Shown here one piece after another: positions 46,005 through 55,200 of a DNA stretch of 64,000 bases (position 1 is its first letter; every line of letters begins with the position of its first letter). The stretch is taken from assembly GCF_017356015.1 (NCBI RefSeq), contig NZ_JAFIQV010000010.1:62001-126000 (forward strand), written 5' to 3'. Made by a program: the position numbers and the translations under genes. This DNA is from Azospirillum sp. SYSU D00513 (GTDB taxonomy: Bacteria; Pseudomonadota; Alphaproteobacteria; Azospirillales; Azospirillaceae). The notes below the pieces were generated by a model. The model had not been told where the DNA came from. It did no database searches and saw only the letters and a list, made by a program, of their open reading frames with translations.

Positions 46005-46019
46005 CTAACCAGTCGTTAG
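46005..46019. promoter_or_regulatory. Short palindrome before the GH13 gene
   Basis: CTAAC, five bases, GTTAG: a perfect short inverted repeat 45-59 bp before the GH13 start codon. Possible operator or chance; no regulator is adjacent. Confidence 0.25.
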
Positions 46020-46063
46020 GGGAGGGGGCCGGAACCTGTCCGCCTTGTGGTGCGGAGAGTGTC

Positions 46064-47704
46064 ATGACCCAAGCTTCCTCCGACAACGCGTCCTGGCTGC
46101 GCGGCGCGGCCCTGTATCAGATCTACCCGCTGAGCTTCCTCGACCGGGACGGCGACGGCTGGGGCGACCTCCACGGCGTGCTGGAGGGGCTGGACCATGT
46201 GGCCTCGCTCGGCGTGGACGCGATCTGGATCAGTCCCTTCTACCCGTCGCCGCTGAAGGATTTCGGCTACGACATCACCGACCACCGCGCGGTCGATCCG
46301 CGCATGGGGCAGCTCTCCACCTTCGACCGGATCGTCGAGGGGGCGCACAAGCGCGGGCTGAAGGTGCTGGTGGATCTCGTCTGTGGCCACACCTCGGACG
46401 AACACCCCTGGTTCGCGGCGAGCCGCCGCTCGCGCGAGGGTGAATTCGCGAACCGCTACGTCTGGGCCGACCCGCGCCCCGACGGCACGCCGCCCAACAA
46501 CTGGCTGTCCGTCTTCGGCGGCGGCGCCTGGACGTGGGAGCCGCGCCGGCGCCAGTATTACCTGCACCATTTCCTGTCCAGCCAGCCCGCCCTGAATCTC
46601 CAGGACGAGGCGACGCTCCAGGCCATCCTGGACACCGCCGAATTCTGGCTGGAGCGCGGGGTGGACGGCTTCCGCATCGACGCGGTGGACTTCTTCGGGC
46701 ACGACCCGCAGCTCCGCTCCAACCCCGCCGCCGCCTGGACCCAGCCGGAGCCGCCGGCCAAGCCCTTCGCCCTGCAGCGTCACATCTACGACATGATGCA
46801 CGTCTCGATCCGGGACGTGCTGGCGCGGCTGCGCGCCGTCGTGGACCGCTACCCCGGACGGGTCCTGCTGGGCGAGCTGTCGAGTCAGCCGGGCGCCGGG
46901 CAGCGCATCGCCAACTACTGTTCGCCGGAAGGGCTGCACGCCGCCTACAGCCTTTCGGTCGCCAAGCAGCCGCTGACGGCGGCGGCCTTCGCCCAGGCGC
47001 TGACCTCCCTGGCGCGGCCCGAGGTCATCTGCTGGAGCCTGTCCAACCACGACGTGGAACGGGCGGTCACCCGCTGGCTGCCGAAGGGTGCCGACCCGGA
47101 GCGTTTCAACGCGCTGCTGGCGGCGCTCTTCTGCACGCTTCCGGGCACCGTTTGCCTGTACCAGGGCGAGGAGTTGGCGCTGCCCAACGTGGTGCTGGAG
47201 CGCGAGCAGCTCCGCGACCCCTTCGGCATCACCTACTGGCCGGAGTTCCAGGGGCGCGACGGCAGCCGTACGCCCATGCCCTGGCGCGGCGGCCAGCCGC
47301 ACGCCGGCTTCACCGCGGCGGGCCAACCCTGGCTGCCGGTCCCGGAGGAACACCATGCGCTCGCGGTGGACCAGCAGGAACGCCGGGCCAACAGCCCGCT
47401 GGAACTGTGGCGCCGCATGCTGAAGGTGCGCCGCAACCACGCCGCCCTGACCCTGGGGCTGGTGGAGGCGGTGGAGGACAAGGGCTCCGTCCTCGCCTTC
47501 GAGCGGAGGGCGGACGGCGAACGCCTGCTGGCGGTGTTCAATCTCAGCGACGCGCCGGCCGAATATTCGCTGAAGCACAAGCCGAACCTCATGGCCCTGG
47601 AGCTGCCGCGCCTGCCCGGCAGCCCGGCGCCGGAGATCACCCCGGATGGGCGCACGCTGGTCCTTCCGCCGCTGGCCGCCTTCCTGGCGCTGCGGCGCTC
47701 CTAG
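46064..47704 (+). CDS. GH13 alpha-glucosidase / oligo-1,6-glucosidase-like
   Basis: Retaining alpha-glycosidase of family GH13 (alpha-glucosidase subgroup) acting on alpha-linked oligosaccharides. The 546-residue protein has the (beta/alpha)8 motifs: DLVCGHTSDEHPWF (region I), GFRIDAVDF with nucleophile Asp206 (II), LLGELSS with acid/base Glu271 (III), and SNHDVERA with Asp330 (IV). The C-terminal beta domain is present. No signal peptide, so cytosolic, suggesting it hydrolyses imported or stored sugars. Isolated from transport genes. Confidence 0.92.
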   Translation: MTQASSDNASWLRGAALYQIYPLSFLDRDGDGWGDLHGVLEGLDHVASLGVDAIWISPFYPSPLKDFGYDITDHRAVDPRMGQLSTFDRIVEGAHKRGLKVLVDLVCGHTSDEHPWFAASRRSREGEFANRYVWADPRPDGTPPNNWLSVFGGGAWTWEPRRRQYYLHHFLSSQPALNLQDEATLQAILDTAEFWLERGVDGFRIDAVDFFGHDPQLRSNPAAAWTQPEPPAKPFALQRHIYDMMHVSIRDVLARLRAVVDRYPGRVLLGELSSQPGAGQRIANYCSPEGLHAAYSLSVAKQPLTAAAFAQALTSLARPEVICWSLSNHDVERAVTRWLPKGADPERFNALLAALFCTLPGTVCLYQGEELALPNVVLEREQLRDPFGITYWPEFQGRDGSRTPMPWRGGQPHAGFTAAGQPWLPVPEEHHALAVDQQERRANSPLELWRRMLKVRRNHAALTLGLVEAVEDKGSVLAFERRADGERLLAVFNLSDAPAEYSLKHKPNLMALELPRLPGSPAPEITPDGRTLVLPPLAAFLALRRS

Positions 47705-47710
47705 CCGGCG

Positions 47711-48658
47711 CTAGCCCGCCGCGCGCAGCGTCGGCGGCGGGCTGAGCCGTTCCCAGCACAGCCGGCCGGCGGCGATGCCCTCGCGCAGGTCGGGGCGGCC
47801 GTCCAGGATGGAGGCCGCGCGCGGGTCGCGGCTCTGGTGCAGGACCAGGGCGGCGGCCTGCTGCTGTTCCGGGTCGCGGCTCGCCAGCATGCGCTCCATC
47901 TCCATCAGCACCGGCCCGGCCGCGCAAGAGCCGACGGCCCGCCACAGGCAGGCCCGCACCGGCTCCCCGGCCTCGCGCCGCTGTTGTGCGAAGTCGCGCA
48001 GCTCGTGCGCCAGAACGTTGTTGGCACGGCGCTCCAGCCCCTCCACCCGGTCCAGCGGGATGCCGAGAAAGACCGCCTTCATGATCATGCGGTTCCAGCA
48101 GGTCTCGTCGAAGCGTTCGGCGGGGTAGGGGTTGCAGATGGCCAGCGCCTCGAAGAGCGGGCGCTGGTCGGAGCGGCTGGCGGCACTCGCCCAGGCGACG
48201 TGGCGCTCCGGCCAGGGCAGCAGCGGCAGGCTGCGGTAGAGCGCCACCGACTGGTCGAGCTGGCCGGCCTTCAGCAGGCCGCGCAGCATGGAGGCGTAGG
48301 CGTCCGCGTCGCTGTCGTCGTAGCTCAGCAGCAGCATGGCCCGCGCCGCCTCGTCGGCGGTCCAGTGATCGGGGTACCAGCCGGGCCGGACATGGACGGT
48401 TTCGGCCCGGTCCTCCGGCCGCAGGGACAGGGGCGTCCGCCCGGTCCTGCTGGGCACGGCGGCGAAGGCGGCGATGAAGAATCCGTCCTCCTGCCCGTCG
48501 GCGAGCGCGTCGCGCACCTCGTCGAGCCAGTCCACCGCCTCGGGCGGGGCGGCCCGCTTCAGCCATTGGCGCAGCAGGAACAGGACATGCTGGGTGTCCA
48601 CCGGATGGTAATGCGGCGGATGGGCCGGAACGACCGGCGGATGGACGGGCGGCGTCAT
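47711..48658 (-). CDS. Orphan EboA-domain protein
   Basis: A 315-residue protein whose sequence fits the EboA family. Its markers are LSLRPEDRAE and RPGWYPDHWTADEAARAMLLLS, then VALYRSLPLLPWPE, the signature ALAICNPYPAERFDETCWNRMIMKAVFLGIPLDRVEGLERRAN (about residues 163-205, quoted in pieces), and the C-terminal ERMLASRDPEQQQAAALVL. EboA is known from ebo clusters with EboB-F, linked to export or trafficking of scytonemin-type and other secondary-metabolite precursors. No other ebo gene is nearby. Ends 6 bp from the GH13 stop, convergent. The 48658 start gives a Pro-rich N-terminus. Confidence 0.75.
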   Translation of the reverse strand: MTPPVHPPVVPAHPPHYHPVDTQHVLFLLRQWLKRAAPPEAVDWLDEVRDALADGQEDGFFIAAFAAVPSRTGRTPLSLRPEDRAETVHVRPGWYPDHWTADEAARAMLLLSYDDSDADAYASMLRGLLKAGQLDQSVALYRSLPLLPWPERHVAWASAASRSDQRPLFEALAICNPYPAERFDETCWNRMIMKAVFLGIPLDRVEGLERRANNVLAHELRDFAQQRREAGEPVRACLWRAVGSCAAGPVLMEMERMLASRDPEQQQAAALVLHQSRDPRAASILDGRPDLREGIAAGRLCWERLSPPPTLRAAG

Positions 48659-48848
48659 GCTGCGCCTCTTGGTTCTTGGCTCCCGCACGCTTTCGGGTTT
48701 CGTGCTCCCGCAGGCTCAACCGGACCCCTTCGGCAAAGGTTCCGTCGATAAAGGATGCGTGAGTCCCGGCGGAAAGGGCGTGCCATCCGGCGGTTGCGCC
48801 CTTATCTCTGATGGCGAAAAGGGTCATGAACGGAGAGGGAGCGCGCCA

Positions 48849-50687
48849 ATGGGTCGGCATTTGGGTCGGATCGCGGGAGGCCTCATGCTGGGTCTGGCCG
48901 CCGTGGCGGGAGCGGCGCCCGCGCCGGCCGCCGAGCCGGCGCACGGCATCGCGCTGCACGGGGATCCGAAATACGGCCCGGATTTCCGCCATTTCGACCA
49001 TGTGAACCCGCAGGCGCCCAAGGGCGGGCAGGTCACGCTCCAGGCGATCGGCTCCTTCGACACGCTGAACCCCTTCACCCTGCGCGGCGACCCGGCGGCC
49101 GGGGCCACGATGATCTACGACACGCTGATGGCGAACGCGCCGGACGAGCATTTCACCGAATACGGCCTGCTCGCGGAGACCATCGAGCTGGCCGACGACC
49201 GCAGCTGGATCGCCTTCAACCTGCGCCCGCAGGCGCGCTGGCACGACGGCAAGCCGGTGACCGCCGAGGACGTGGTCTTCAGCTTCGAGACATTGACGAA
49301 GAGCCATCCCTTCTACGCCAGCTATTACGGCGGGGTTGAGAAGGTCACGGCGGAAGGCGAGCGGCGCGTCCGCTTCGCCTTCAAGCCGGGCGACAACCGG
49401 GAACTGGCGCTGATCGTCGGGCAGCTTCCCGTCCTGCCCAAGCATTACTGGCAGGACAAGACCTTCGACGCCACGACCCTGACCCCGCCGTTGGGCAGCG
49501 GCCCCTACCGGATCGCCTCGCTCGATCCCGGCCGCTCGATCACCTATGAGCGGGTGGAGGATTATTGGGGCAAGGACGTGCCCGTGAATGTCGGCCGGAA
49601 CAATTTCGGCACGATGCGCTACGAGTATTTCCGCGACACCAGCGTGGCGCTCCAGGCCTTCCATGGCGGCCTGTACGACTTCCGCCTGGAGAACGTCGCC
49701 CGGACCTGGGCCACGGGCTACGACGTGGACGCCGTGCGCCAGGGCAGGGTGGTGCGGGAGGAAATCCCGAACCAGGTGCCGTCGGGCATGCAGGGATTCG
49801 TCTTCAACACGCGCCGGCCGGTCTTCGCCGACCCGCGCGTGCGCCAGGCGATCGGCTACGCCTTCGACTTCGAATGGACGAACCAGACGCTGTTCTACGG
49901 GGCCTACAAGCGCACCGACAGCTATTTCGAGAATTCCGACCTCCAGTCCAAGGGGCTGCCCGGTCCGGCCGAACTGGCACTGCTGGAGTCCCTGCGCGGC
50001 AAGATCCCCGAGGAGGTCTTCACCAAGACCTACGTCCCGCCCACGACCGAAGGGCAGAACGGAATCCGCCGCAGCCTGCTGGAAGGGCGGCGCCTGCTGG
50101 ACGAGACGGGCTGGGAGATCCGCGACGGGGTGCGCGTGAACAAGGCCACCGGGCAGAAGCTCGCCTTCGAGATCCTGCTGGACAGCCCGACCTTCGAGCG
50201 CGTCACGCTGCCCTTCGTGGAGAACCTGAAGCGGCTCGGCATCCAGGCCAACGTGCGGACCGTCGACACCAGCCAGTACCAGAACCGCATCCGCGACTTC
50301 GACTTCGACATGGTCGTCCATGTCTGGGGCCAGTCGCTGTCGCCCGGCAACGAGCAGATGGGCTATTGGGGCTCCGCCGCCGCCGACCGTCCGGGCAGCC
50401 AGAATCTCGCGGGCATCCGCAGCGAGGCGGTGGACGCGCTGATCGAGCGCATCGTCCGCGCCAACACGGAGGAGGATCTGGGCACCGCCGTGGCGGCGCT
50501 GGACCGGGTGCTGCTATGGGGCCATTACGTCGTGCCGCATTGGCATTCGGGCACCTACCGGGTGGCCTACTGGAACCGGCTGAAGCGCCCCGACCCGCTG
50601 CCGCCTTATTCGCTCGACTTCGACGCCTGGTGGATCGACCAGGCGGCGGCCGGCACCTCGGCATCCGGAGCACCAAAGGCGCCGTGA
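48849..50687 (+). CDS. YejA-like extracellular oligopeptide-binding protein (SBP_bac_5)
   Basis: A 612-residue substrate-binding protein of the family 5 class, closest in pattern to YejA, the microcin C/oligopeptide-type binding protein. N-terminal signal peptide ending PAPAAE, then HGIALHGDPKYGPDFRHFDHVNPQAPKGG (YejA-typical 'KYxxDFxHFxYVNPxAPKGG'), FNLRPQARWHDGKPVTAEDVVFSFETL and WWIDQ near the C-terminus. The start at 48849 follows a GGAGAGGG ribosome site; the frame is open upstream but without a signal sequence. Permease and ATPase genes are not adjacent, so it must use components encoded elsewhere. Confidence 0.88.
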   Translation: MGRHLGRIAGGLMLGLAAVAGAAPAPAAEPAHGIALHGDPKYGPDFRHFDHVNPQAPKGGQVTLQAIGSFDTLNPFTLRGDPAAGATMIYDTLMANAPDEHFTEYGLLAETIELADDRSWIAFNLRPQARWHDGKPVTAEDVVFSFETLTKSHPFYASYYGGVEKVTAEGERRVRFAFKPGDNRELALIVGQLPVLPKHYWQDKTFDATTLTPPLGSGPYRIASLDPGRSITYERVEDYWGKDVPVNVGRNNFGTMRYEYFRDTSVALQAFHGGLYDFRLENVARTWATGYDVDAVRQGRVVREEIPNQVPSGMQGFVFNTRRPVFADPRVRQAIGYAFDFEWTNQTLFYGAYKRTDSYFENSDLQSKGLPGPAELALLESLRGKIPEEVFTKTYVPPTTEGQNGIRRSLLEGRRLLDETGWEIRDGVRVNKATGQKLAFEILLDSPTFERVTLPFVENLKRLGIQANVRTVDTSQYQNRIRDFDFDMVVHVWGQSLSPGNEQMGYWGSAAADRPGSQNLAGIRSEAVDALIERIVRANTEEDLGTAVAALDRVLLWGHYVVPHWHSGTYRVAYWNRLKRPDPLPPYSLDFDAWWIDQAAAGTSASGAPKAP

Positions 50688-50840
50688 AGGCCACCCGGTG
50701 ATATGACCGCCGGCGCCGCGCCTGCCCCCAATGAACCCGGCACCGGCCCGGATGAAGGGTGATCCGGCGGCACGTTGCGCGTGTAAAAGGGCCGAAGTCA
50801 TTTCCGGCTGGGATCGGAAGAAATCCAGGAGCGGCGAAGC

Positions 50841-51767
50841 ATGGCACGCTATCTCGTAACCGGCGGGTGCGGATTCATCGGCTCCCACCTCGTCGAACGG
50901 CTGCTGTCGCAAGGGCACGAGGTCCGGGTGCTCGACGACCTGTCCACCGGCCGCCGGGAGAACCTGCCCGGCGGCGCGGACATCATCATCGGCGACGTGG
51001 CCGACGCCCCTGCGGTGGGCCGCGCGATGGAGGGGATGGACGGCTGCTTCCACCTGGCCGCCGTCGCCTCCGTGGACCGCTCGCGCGAGGCCTGGCTGGA
51101 GACGCACGCGGCCAACCTCACCGGCACCATCGCGGTCTTCGACGCGGCGCGCCGGGCGCGGGCGGGCGGTCCGGTGCCGGTGGTCTACGCCTCCTCCGCC
51201 GCGGTGTACGGCGACAACCCGGCCATGCCGCTGACCGAGGATGCGGCGACCCGACCGCTGTCGGCCTATGGCGCCGACAAGCTGGCCTGCGAGCTGCACG
51301 CCCGCGTCGCCGACGGCGTGCACGGCGTTCCCACGGCGGGCTTCCGCTTCTTCAACGTCTATGGCCCGCGCCAGGATCCGAAATCGCCTTATTCCGGCGT
51401 GATCTCCATCTTCGCCGGGCGCATCGCGCGCGGGGAGCCGATCACCGTCAACGGCGATGGGGAGCAGGTGCGCGACTTCGTCTATGTGAAGGACCTCGTG
51501 CGCTACCTGACCGCCGCCATGGAGGCGCCCCGGCCGGGCGCCCCGGTCTACAATGTCTGCACCGGACGCCCGACCACGGTGAACCAGCTTGCCGAGACCT
51601 TGGCGCGGCTCGCCGGCAAGCCGCTCGACCGCAGCCATGGGCCGGCGCGCACGGGCGACATCCGCGTGTCCATCGGTGATCCGGCGCGGCTCGTGGCCGC
51701 CTTCGGCATGAGCTGCGACACGACGCTGGAAGACGGGCTGAGGGAGACGCTGGCTTGGCTGGCCTGA
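50841..51767 (+). CDS. NAD-dependent epimerase/dehydratase (GalE-like)
   Basis: A 308-residue extended short-chain dehydrogenase. Rossmann motif TGGCGFIGSH (7-16), a Ser in YASSAAVYG (about 116-124), and the catalytic YGADK (Tyr143, Lys147), followed by RFFNVYGPRQ. The layout fits UDP-hexose 4-epimerases or related nucleotide-sugar epimerases; the exact sugar is not visible. Preceded by CAGGAG. The gene downstream overlaps its stop. Confidence 0.88.
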   Translation: MARYLVTGGCGFIGSHLVERLLSQGHEVRVLDDLSTGRRENLPGGADIIIGDVADAPAVGRAMEGMDGCFHLAAVASVDRSREAWLETHAANLTGTIAVFDAARRARAGGPVPVVYASSAAVYGDNPAMPLTEDAATRPLSAYGADKLACELHARVADGVHGVPTAGFRFFNVYGPRQDPKSPYSGVISIFAGRIARGEPITVNGDGEQVRDFVYVKDLVRYLTAAMEAPRPGAPVYNVCTGRPTTVNQLAETLARLAGKPLDRSHGPARTGDIRVSIGDPARLVAAFGMSCDTTLEDGLRETLAWLA

Positions 51768-52234
51768 GGACCGCCTTGGCTGTCGCATTCCTGGCGCCGT
51801 CCATCGCGGCCTCCGGGGTGCCGCCCGCGCTGGCGCAGGGCGACCCGATGCGGGTGGACCGCACCGACCCCGCGCATCTGAAGGCCCCCCTGCGCGGCTA
51901 CGACCAGCCCGAACACCTCGAGCCGCGCGTCCGCCGCACGGAAAGCCGGGCGGTCTACAGCCTGCCGGACGGGCTGGACGGGCTCGCCAGCTACGACAAG
52001 GCCCTGTCGCGCCTGTGCCAGCGCGGCGCCTTCGGCCAGAAGGTGGACGGCTTCTACTGGGCGCGCGCCAAGGACCGGCGCTATGGCGTCGCCTTTTCCG
52101 GCGGCGCCAACCTCCTGGACCCCCAGAACCGGCGCCAGCCGGGAAAAGCCTATTTCATCGAGGGGCAGGACAGCCGCTGCAAGGTCTATGTCGGCGACCA
52201 GGCCCTGCTGTCAAAGCACTACATCGCCCCCTGA
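51755..52234 (+). CDS. Exported hypothetical protein overlapping the epimerase gene
   Basis: A 159-residue protein with a signal peptide (LRTALAVAFLAPSIAASGVPPALAQG, about residues 4-29). The mature region contains two Cys (RLCQRGAF; SRCKVYVGD) that could form a disulphide, and aromatic motifs such as DGFYWARAKDRRYGV. It overlaps the epimerase gene by 13 bp. Function unknown. Confidence 0.65.
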   Translation: MAGLRTALAVAFLAPSIAASGVPPALAQGDPMRVDRTDPAHLKAPLRGYDQPEHLEPRVRRTESRAVYSLPDGLDGLASYDKALSRLCQRGAFGQKVDGFYWARAKDRRYGVAFSGGANLLDPQNRRQPGKAYFIEGQDSRCKVYVGDQALLSKHYIAP

Positions 52235-52268
52235 ACCGGCCTCAGGCCCACCGGGGCCGGCCAGCGCC

Positions 52269-52538
52269 TCAACGCTGCATGAGCCGTTTCTCGGCTTCCT
52301 GGCGCCCCAGCGCGGCGGCTTCGACCGTCACATGGAAGGCATCGGCGGTCGTCTCGTTGTGAACCCGTTCCCGGCCCTCGTTCTTCAGGTTGCCGATGAT
52401 GGTGTCGCCGATCGACGGAGACGGGCCGTCCTCGCAGCGGCAGACGCTGCATCCGGCCTCCGTCTCCACGATGAACCGGCTCGCCTGCTTGTCCACCGAA
52501 AGGACCAGGGCGTTGATCAGCTTGTCCGCGACATCGCT
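52269..52538 (-). CDS. Small hypothetical protein with a CxxC motif
   Basis: An 89-residue soluble protein (MSDVADKLINALVLSVDKQ...). It has a single CSVCRC segment near residue 35 and an Ala/Glu/Arg helical C-terminus. Start codons at 52562 and 52574 are alternatives; 52538 has a GGGAGA-like ribosome site. Convergent with the exported protein gene 34 bp away. No family is recognised. Confidence 0.55.
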   Translation of the reverse strand, partial: SDVADKLINALVLSVDKQASRFIVETEAGCSVCRCEDGPSPSIGDTIIGNLKNEGRERVHNETTADAFHVTVEAAALGRQEAEKRLMQR

Positions 52539-52661
52539 CATGGGGGGCTCTCCCTGCTTCATGGTCCTGCCCACAACAGGCGCGCCGCCCGGATGATCCC
52601 CCGTGTTTTCGGGAAAGCCGGGGGCGGCGCGCGGGAGCCCCGTTTGGCCCGCCGGCGGACG

Positions 52662-52982
52662 TCAGCCCAGCTTCACGGCGGTTCCGTTGACCGACACCAT
52701 CAGCATGCCGTTCTCCTTGCCCAGCACCTCATAGTCGATGTCGATGCCGACGATGGCATCGGCGCCGCGGGCACGCGCGGCTTCGGCCAAGTCGGCGAAG
52801 GCGGCCTCGCGCGCGTCGCGGAGCGCGCTCTGGTAACCGCCCGCACGGCCGCCGACGATGTCGCGGATGCCGGAGAAGAGGTCGCGGAAGATGTTGACGC
52901 CCAGGATCGCCTCCCCGGCCACGACGCCCAGATACTCGACGATGCGGCGGCCTTCGACGGAATCGGTGCTGGTGATGATCAT
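52662..52982 (-). CDS. YbjQ/UPF0145-family protein
   Basis: A 106-residue protein of the YbjQ family (PF01906, 'heavy-metal-binding domain'). Family landmarks are [46 protein letters not shown] and the C-terminal [20 protein letters not shown]. Proteins of this family form pentameric rings of unsettled role. The start at 52982 fits the usual N-terminus; the frame is open beyond it into the next gene region but the extension is not conserved. Confidence 0.9.
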   Translation of the reverse strand: MIITSTDSVEGRRIVEYLGVVAGEAILGVNIFRDLFSGIRDIVGGRAGGYQSALRDAREAAFADLAEAARARGADAIVGIDIDYEVLGKENGMLMVSVNGTAVKLG

Positions 52983-53198
52983 GGCCTGCTTCTCCCGGAG
53001 GGTTGGTTGATCCGCCGAGGGTGGGGCCGAGTCGGCCTCAGGCGCAAGGGCACACAGCTGGACCAGCGGCCCTCGCCGAGTCGTGCCTGCGAAATTGCAC
53101 GATATTCCGGACGAAATCGTGACAGAATCAAAGAAGTCTTGCGCCTTCGCATCGCCTTTGATTCTTATCGGGAGAGGACAGGCGGAAGGGGCAAGGCG

Positions 53199-53849
53199 AT
53201 GGACGACACGCGGCGGGCGATCCTGCGCTGGATGACCGGAGTCATGGAGGCGCGGGATTGGAGCGCCGGCACTTGGGCCAGGATGGCCGGGGTGACGCCC
53301 ACGAACCTCACGCGCTTCCTGCGCGACCCGCAGAACGGCAGCGTGCCCGGAGCCGACACCATCGGGCGGCTTGCCCGGGTCGCCGGGTCGGAGCCGCGCT
53401 TCCTGGATGAGGCCGCCTACCCCCCGGTCCACCGCGTGCCCCTGCTGTCCCTGGAGCAGGTCAAGGAGCTGCGCACCCTCGGCCGGCGGGCCGGGGAGAG
53501 CTTCGTCGCCACCGCCCTGCGGGACGGTGGCCCCTCGGTCGCCGTGGACGCCCAAGTGTCCCGCCGCGCCTACGCCATGCGCATCGGCTCGCGCAGCCTG
53601 AACGCGGCCGGCGTCCTGCCGGACGATTGCGTCGTTCTCGAGCCGGCCGACGAGCTTCCGCCACGCGAGGGCGACGTGGTGATCACGCTGTGCGACGACA
53701 CAGTCTGCGGCTACCGCTTTTTCCCACCGATGCTGCTGCCCGTTTCCACCGATCCGGACTGCCGGCCCACCCACATCGACCGCGCTCCCGTGGCGGGAGT
53801 CGCCGTCCATGTGGCGCGCGCGTTGCGGGTGAAGGAAGCCCTTTCCTGA
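53199..53849 (+). CDS. CI/LexA-like repressor with HTH and S24-type domain
   Basis: A 216-residue protein. Residues 1-65 form a phage-repressor-type HTH ([23 protein letters not shown]). Residues 130-215 have a LexA/S24-type fold ([38 protein letters not shown]). The Ser of the protease is plausible at GSRS, but the Lys normally found after the second strand is not seen (TVCGYRFF). It may therefore be a non-cleaving repressor. The start at 53199 is short and has a GGAGAGG-like site 26-20 bp upstream. Upstream is an approximate CACGAT-N12-ATCGTG dyad. It precedes the YqaJ/annealing-protein genes. Confidence 0.75.
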   Translation: MDDTRRAILRWMTGVMEARDWSAGTWARMAGVTPTNLTRFLRDPQNGSVPGADTIGRLARVAGSEPRFLDEAAYPPVHRVPLLSLEQVKELRTLGRRAGESFVATALRDGGPSVAVDAQVSRRAYAMRIGSRSLNAAGVLPDDCVVLEPADELPPREGDVVITLCDDTVCGYRFFPPMLLPVSTDPDCRPTHIDRAPVAGVAVHVARALRVKEALS

Positions 53850-54219
53850 TCCCCCGCCGAGGTCCCGGCAGGCGGGACCTCAACCGGATTCACCACATAT
53901 AGCGCAGCCTCCGGAACCCTGCCCCAATGGGCGGGGCGACTGCGGATTCGCTCGTTCCAGACGTACCCTCGCCGGGCTGTTCTCCGGCCGTTCCCGCACC
54001 CCCCCTGCGGACCCTTTGCCGCGGCCGCTAAAAGCCTGAAAAGAATCATCTTTTTCGCTCATATGGCCAAGCTTGCGGTTCTTCTTTTGTTCTTGAAATG
54101 TGCGATTTCGCAGCCCATATTTCGGTTCCGGCCGCAAGATCGCAGCAGCAGCACTGCGAACATGCAGCGAACGCGCAGTGAATGGCGGCCGGAACGAACA
54201 GGGGAGCGGATAGGGCGGC
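53850..54219. other. 370-bp regulatory region before the recombination genes
   Basis: No gene is supported. The left part follows the repressor stop; the middle is AT-rich for this genome (54045-54120), the likely promoter area for yqaJ. The right part has closely spaced repeats: GCGAAC at 54156 and 54167, one helical turn apart, inside the inverted pair CACTGCG/CGCAGTG (54152-54180). Confidence 0.6.
54152..54180. promoter_or_regulatory. Candidate repressor operators before yqaJ
   Basis: CACTGCG at 54152-54158 and CGCAGTG at 54174-54180 are inverted arms 15 bp apart. Between them two direct GCGAAC repeats start 11 bp apart (54156 and 54167). This is 40-68 bp before the yqaJ start, where a CI-like repressor would bind. 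Confidence 0.45.
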
Positions 54220-55188
54220 ATGGCAATCACGGACGCGCAGCGCGCCTTGCGGGCGGGACGGATCGGGTCTTCCGATGCGACCCGGATCATGGCGGGCAAC
54301 TGGCTGTCTCTGTGGCAGGAGAAGACCGGCCGGGCCGAACCGGCGGATCTCGACCTCGTGGCCGCCGTACAGATCGGCATCGCGACCGAACATTTGCACC
54401 CCCGCTTCGTGGAGCACGCGACCGGCGTTCCCTGCATGGCCGCCGACCGGACCTACGTCCATCCCCGGCATGACTGGATCGTCGCGCACCCGGACTTCCT
54501 GACCTGGGACGCGCCGCTCTGGGACGGCTCGGCCCATCGCGGGGCGCCCGACACGGTGGTGGAGGCGAAGTTCACCGGGGGCTACCAGTCCGACGCGGAA
54601 CTGGCGCAGCGCTACTACTGGCAGCTCCAGCATCAGCTCATGGTGATGGGGCTGGAGCGGGGGCTGCTGTCGATCCTGCGCCCGAACGGCCACGCGCTGG
54701 TGCGCATCCGCCGCAGCGATGAGGACTGCGAGCGGCTGATGGAGAACCTGGAGGCCTTCTGGTGGCACGTCGTCAACGACGTGGAGCCGTCCGACCCGGT
54801 GCCGCAGGAAGCTCCGGTCTATGAATCGCGCCGGGTGATCGACATGGCCCGGCACAACCGTTTCGTCTCTCTCGCCGCGATGCTGGTCGAGCAGCGCTCG
54901 ACCGCGCTGGCGGTGAAGGAGGCGGAAGGCGCGCTGAAGGCCCTGATGCCGGCCGACGCGCGCGTGGCCTTCGCGGCCGGCCTCTATCTCGCGCGCGACC
55001 GCGAGGGACGCCTGTCGCTCCGTTACGGCGCGCCGCCCCGGCGGGCGCTGGATACCGCCGAGCCCTGGGAAGCACCCGGGGCTCCCCTCGAGATGTCCCC
55101 TGACCCGAGCCCGCCATTCCAGGAGATGAGCCTGGAGGCCGCCCTGAGCGGCCGCTGGGGTGAGGGGAGAGACGAAACGCTTCTGTAA
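54220..55188 (+). CDS. YqaJ-family (lambda-exonuclease-like) recombinase nuclease
   Basis: A 322-residue PD-(D/E)xK nuclease of the YqaJ/lambda-exo family, expected to resect linear dsDNA 5'-3' and hand ssDNA to an annealing protein. The core is visible: GSSDA (16-20), Glu57 in IATEHLHPRF, Asp92 in AHPDFLTW, the ExK pair Glu115/Lys117 in VVEAKFTG, and YYWQLQHQLMV (Gln136, Gln139). The C-terminal 150 residues are a variable domain. First of four rightward genes; the probable annealing protein follows by 12 bp. No integrase or structural phage gene is near. Confidence 0.85.
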   Translation: MAITDAQRALRAGRIGSSDATRIMAGNWLSLWQEKTGRAEPADLDLVAAVQIGIATEHLHPRFVEHATGVPCMAADRTYVHPRHDWIVAHPDFLTWDAPLWDGSAHRGAPDTVVEAKFTGGYQSDAELAQRYYWQLQHQLMVMGLERGLLSILRPNGHALVRIRRSDEDCERLMENLEAFWWHVVNDVEPSDPVPQEAPVYESRRVIDMARHNRFVSLAAMLVEQRSTALAVKEAEGALKALMPADARVAFAAGLYLARDREGRLSLRYGAPPRRALDTAEPWEAPGAPLEMSPDPSPPFQEMSLEAALSGRWGEGRDETLL

Positions 55189-55200
55189 AAGGACCCGACC

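Noticed and set aside
47637..50321. 894-codon open frame on the minus strand
   Set aside because: It crosses the EboA gene in another frame and lies antisense to the YejA-like gene; no motif, no ribosome site, composition typical of shadow frames.
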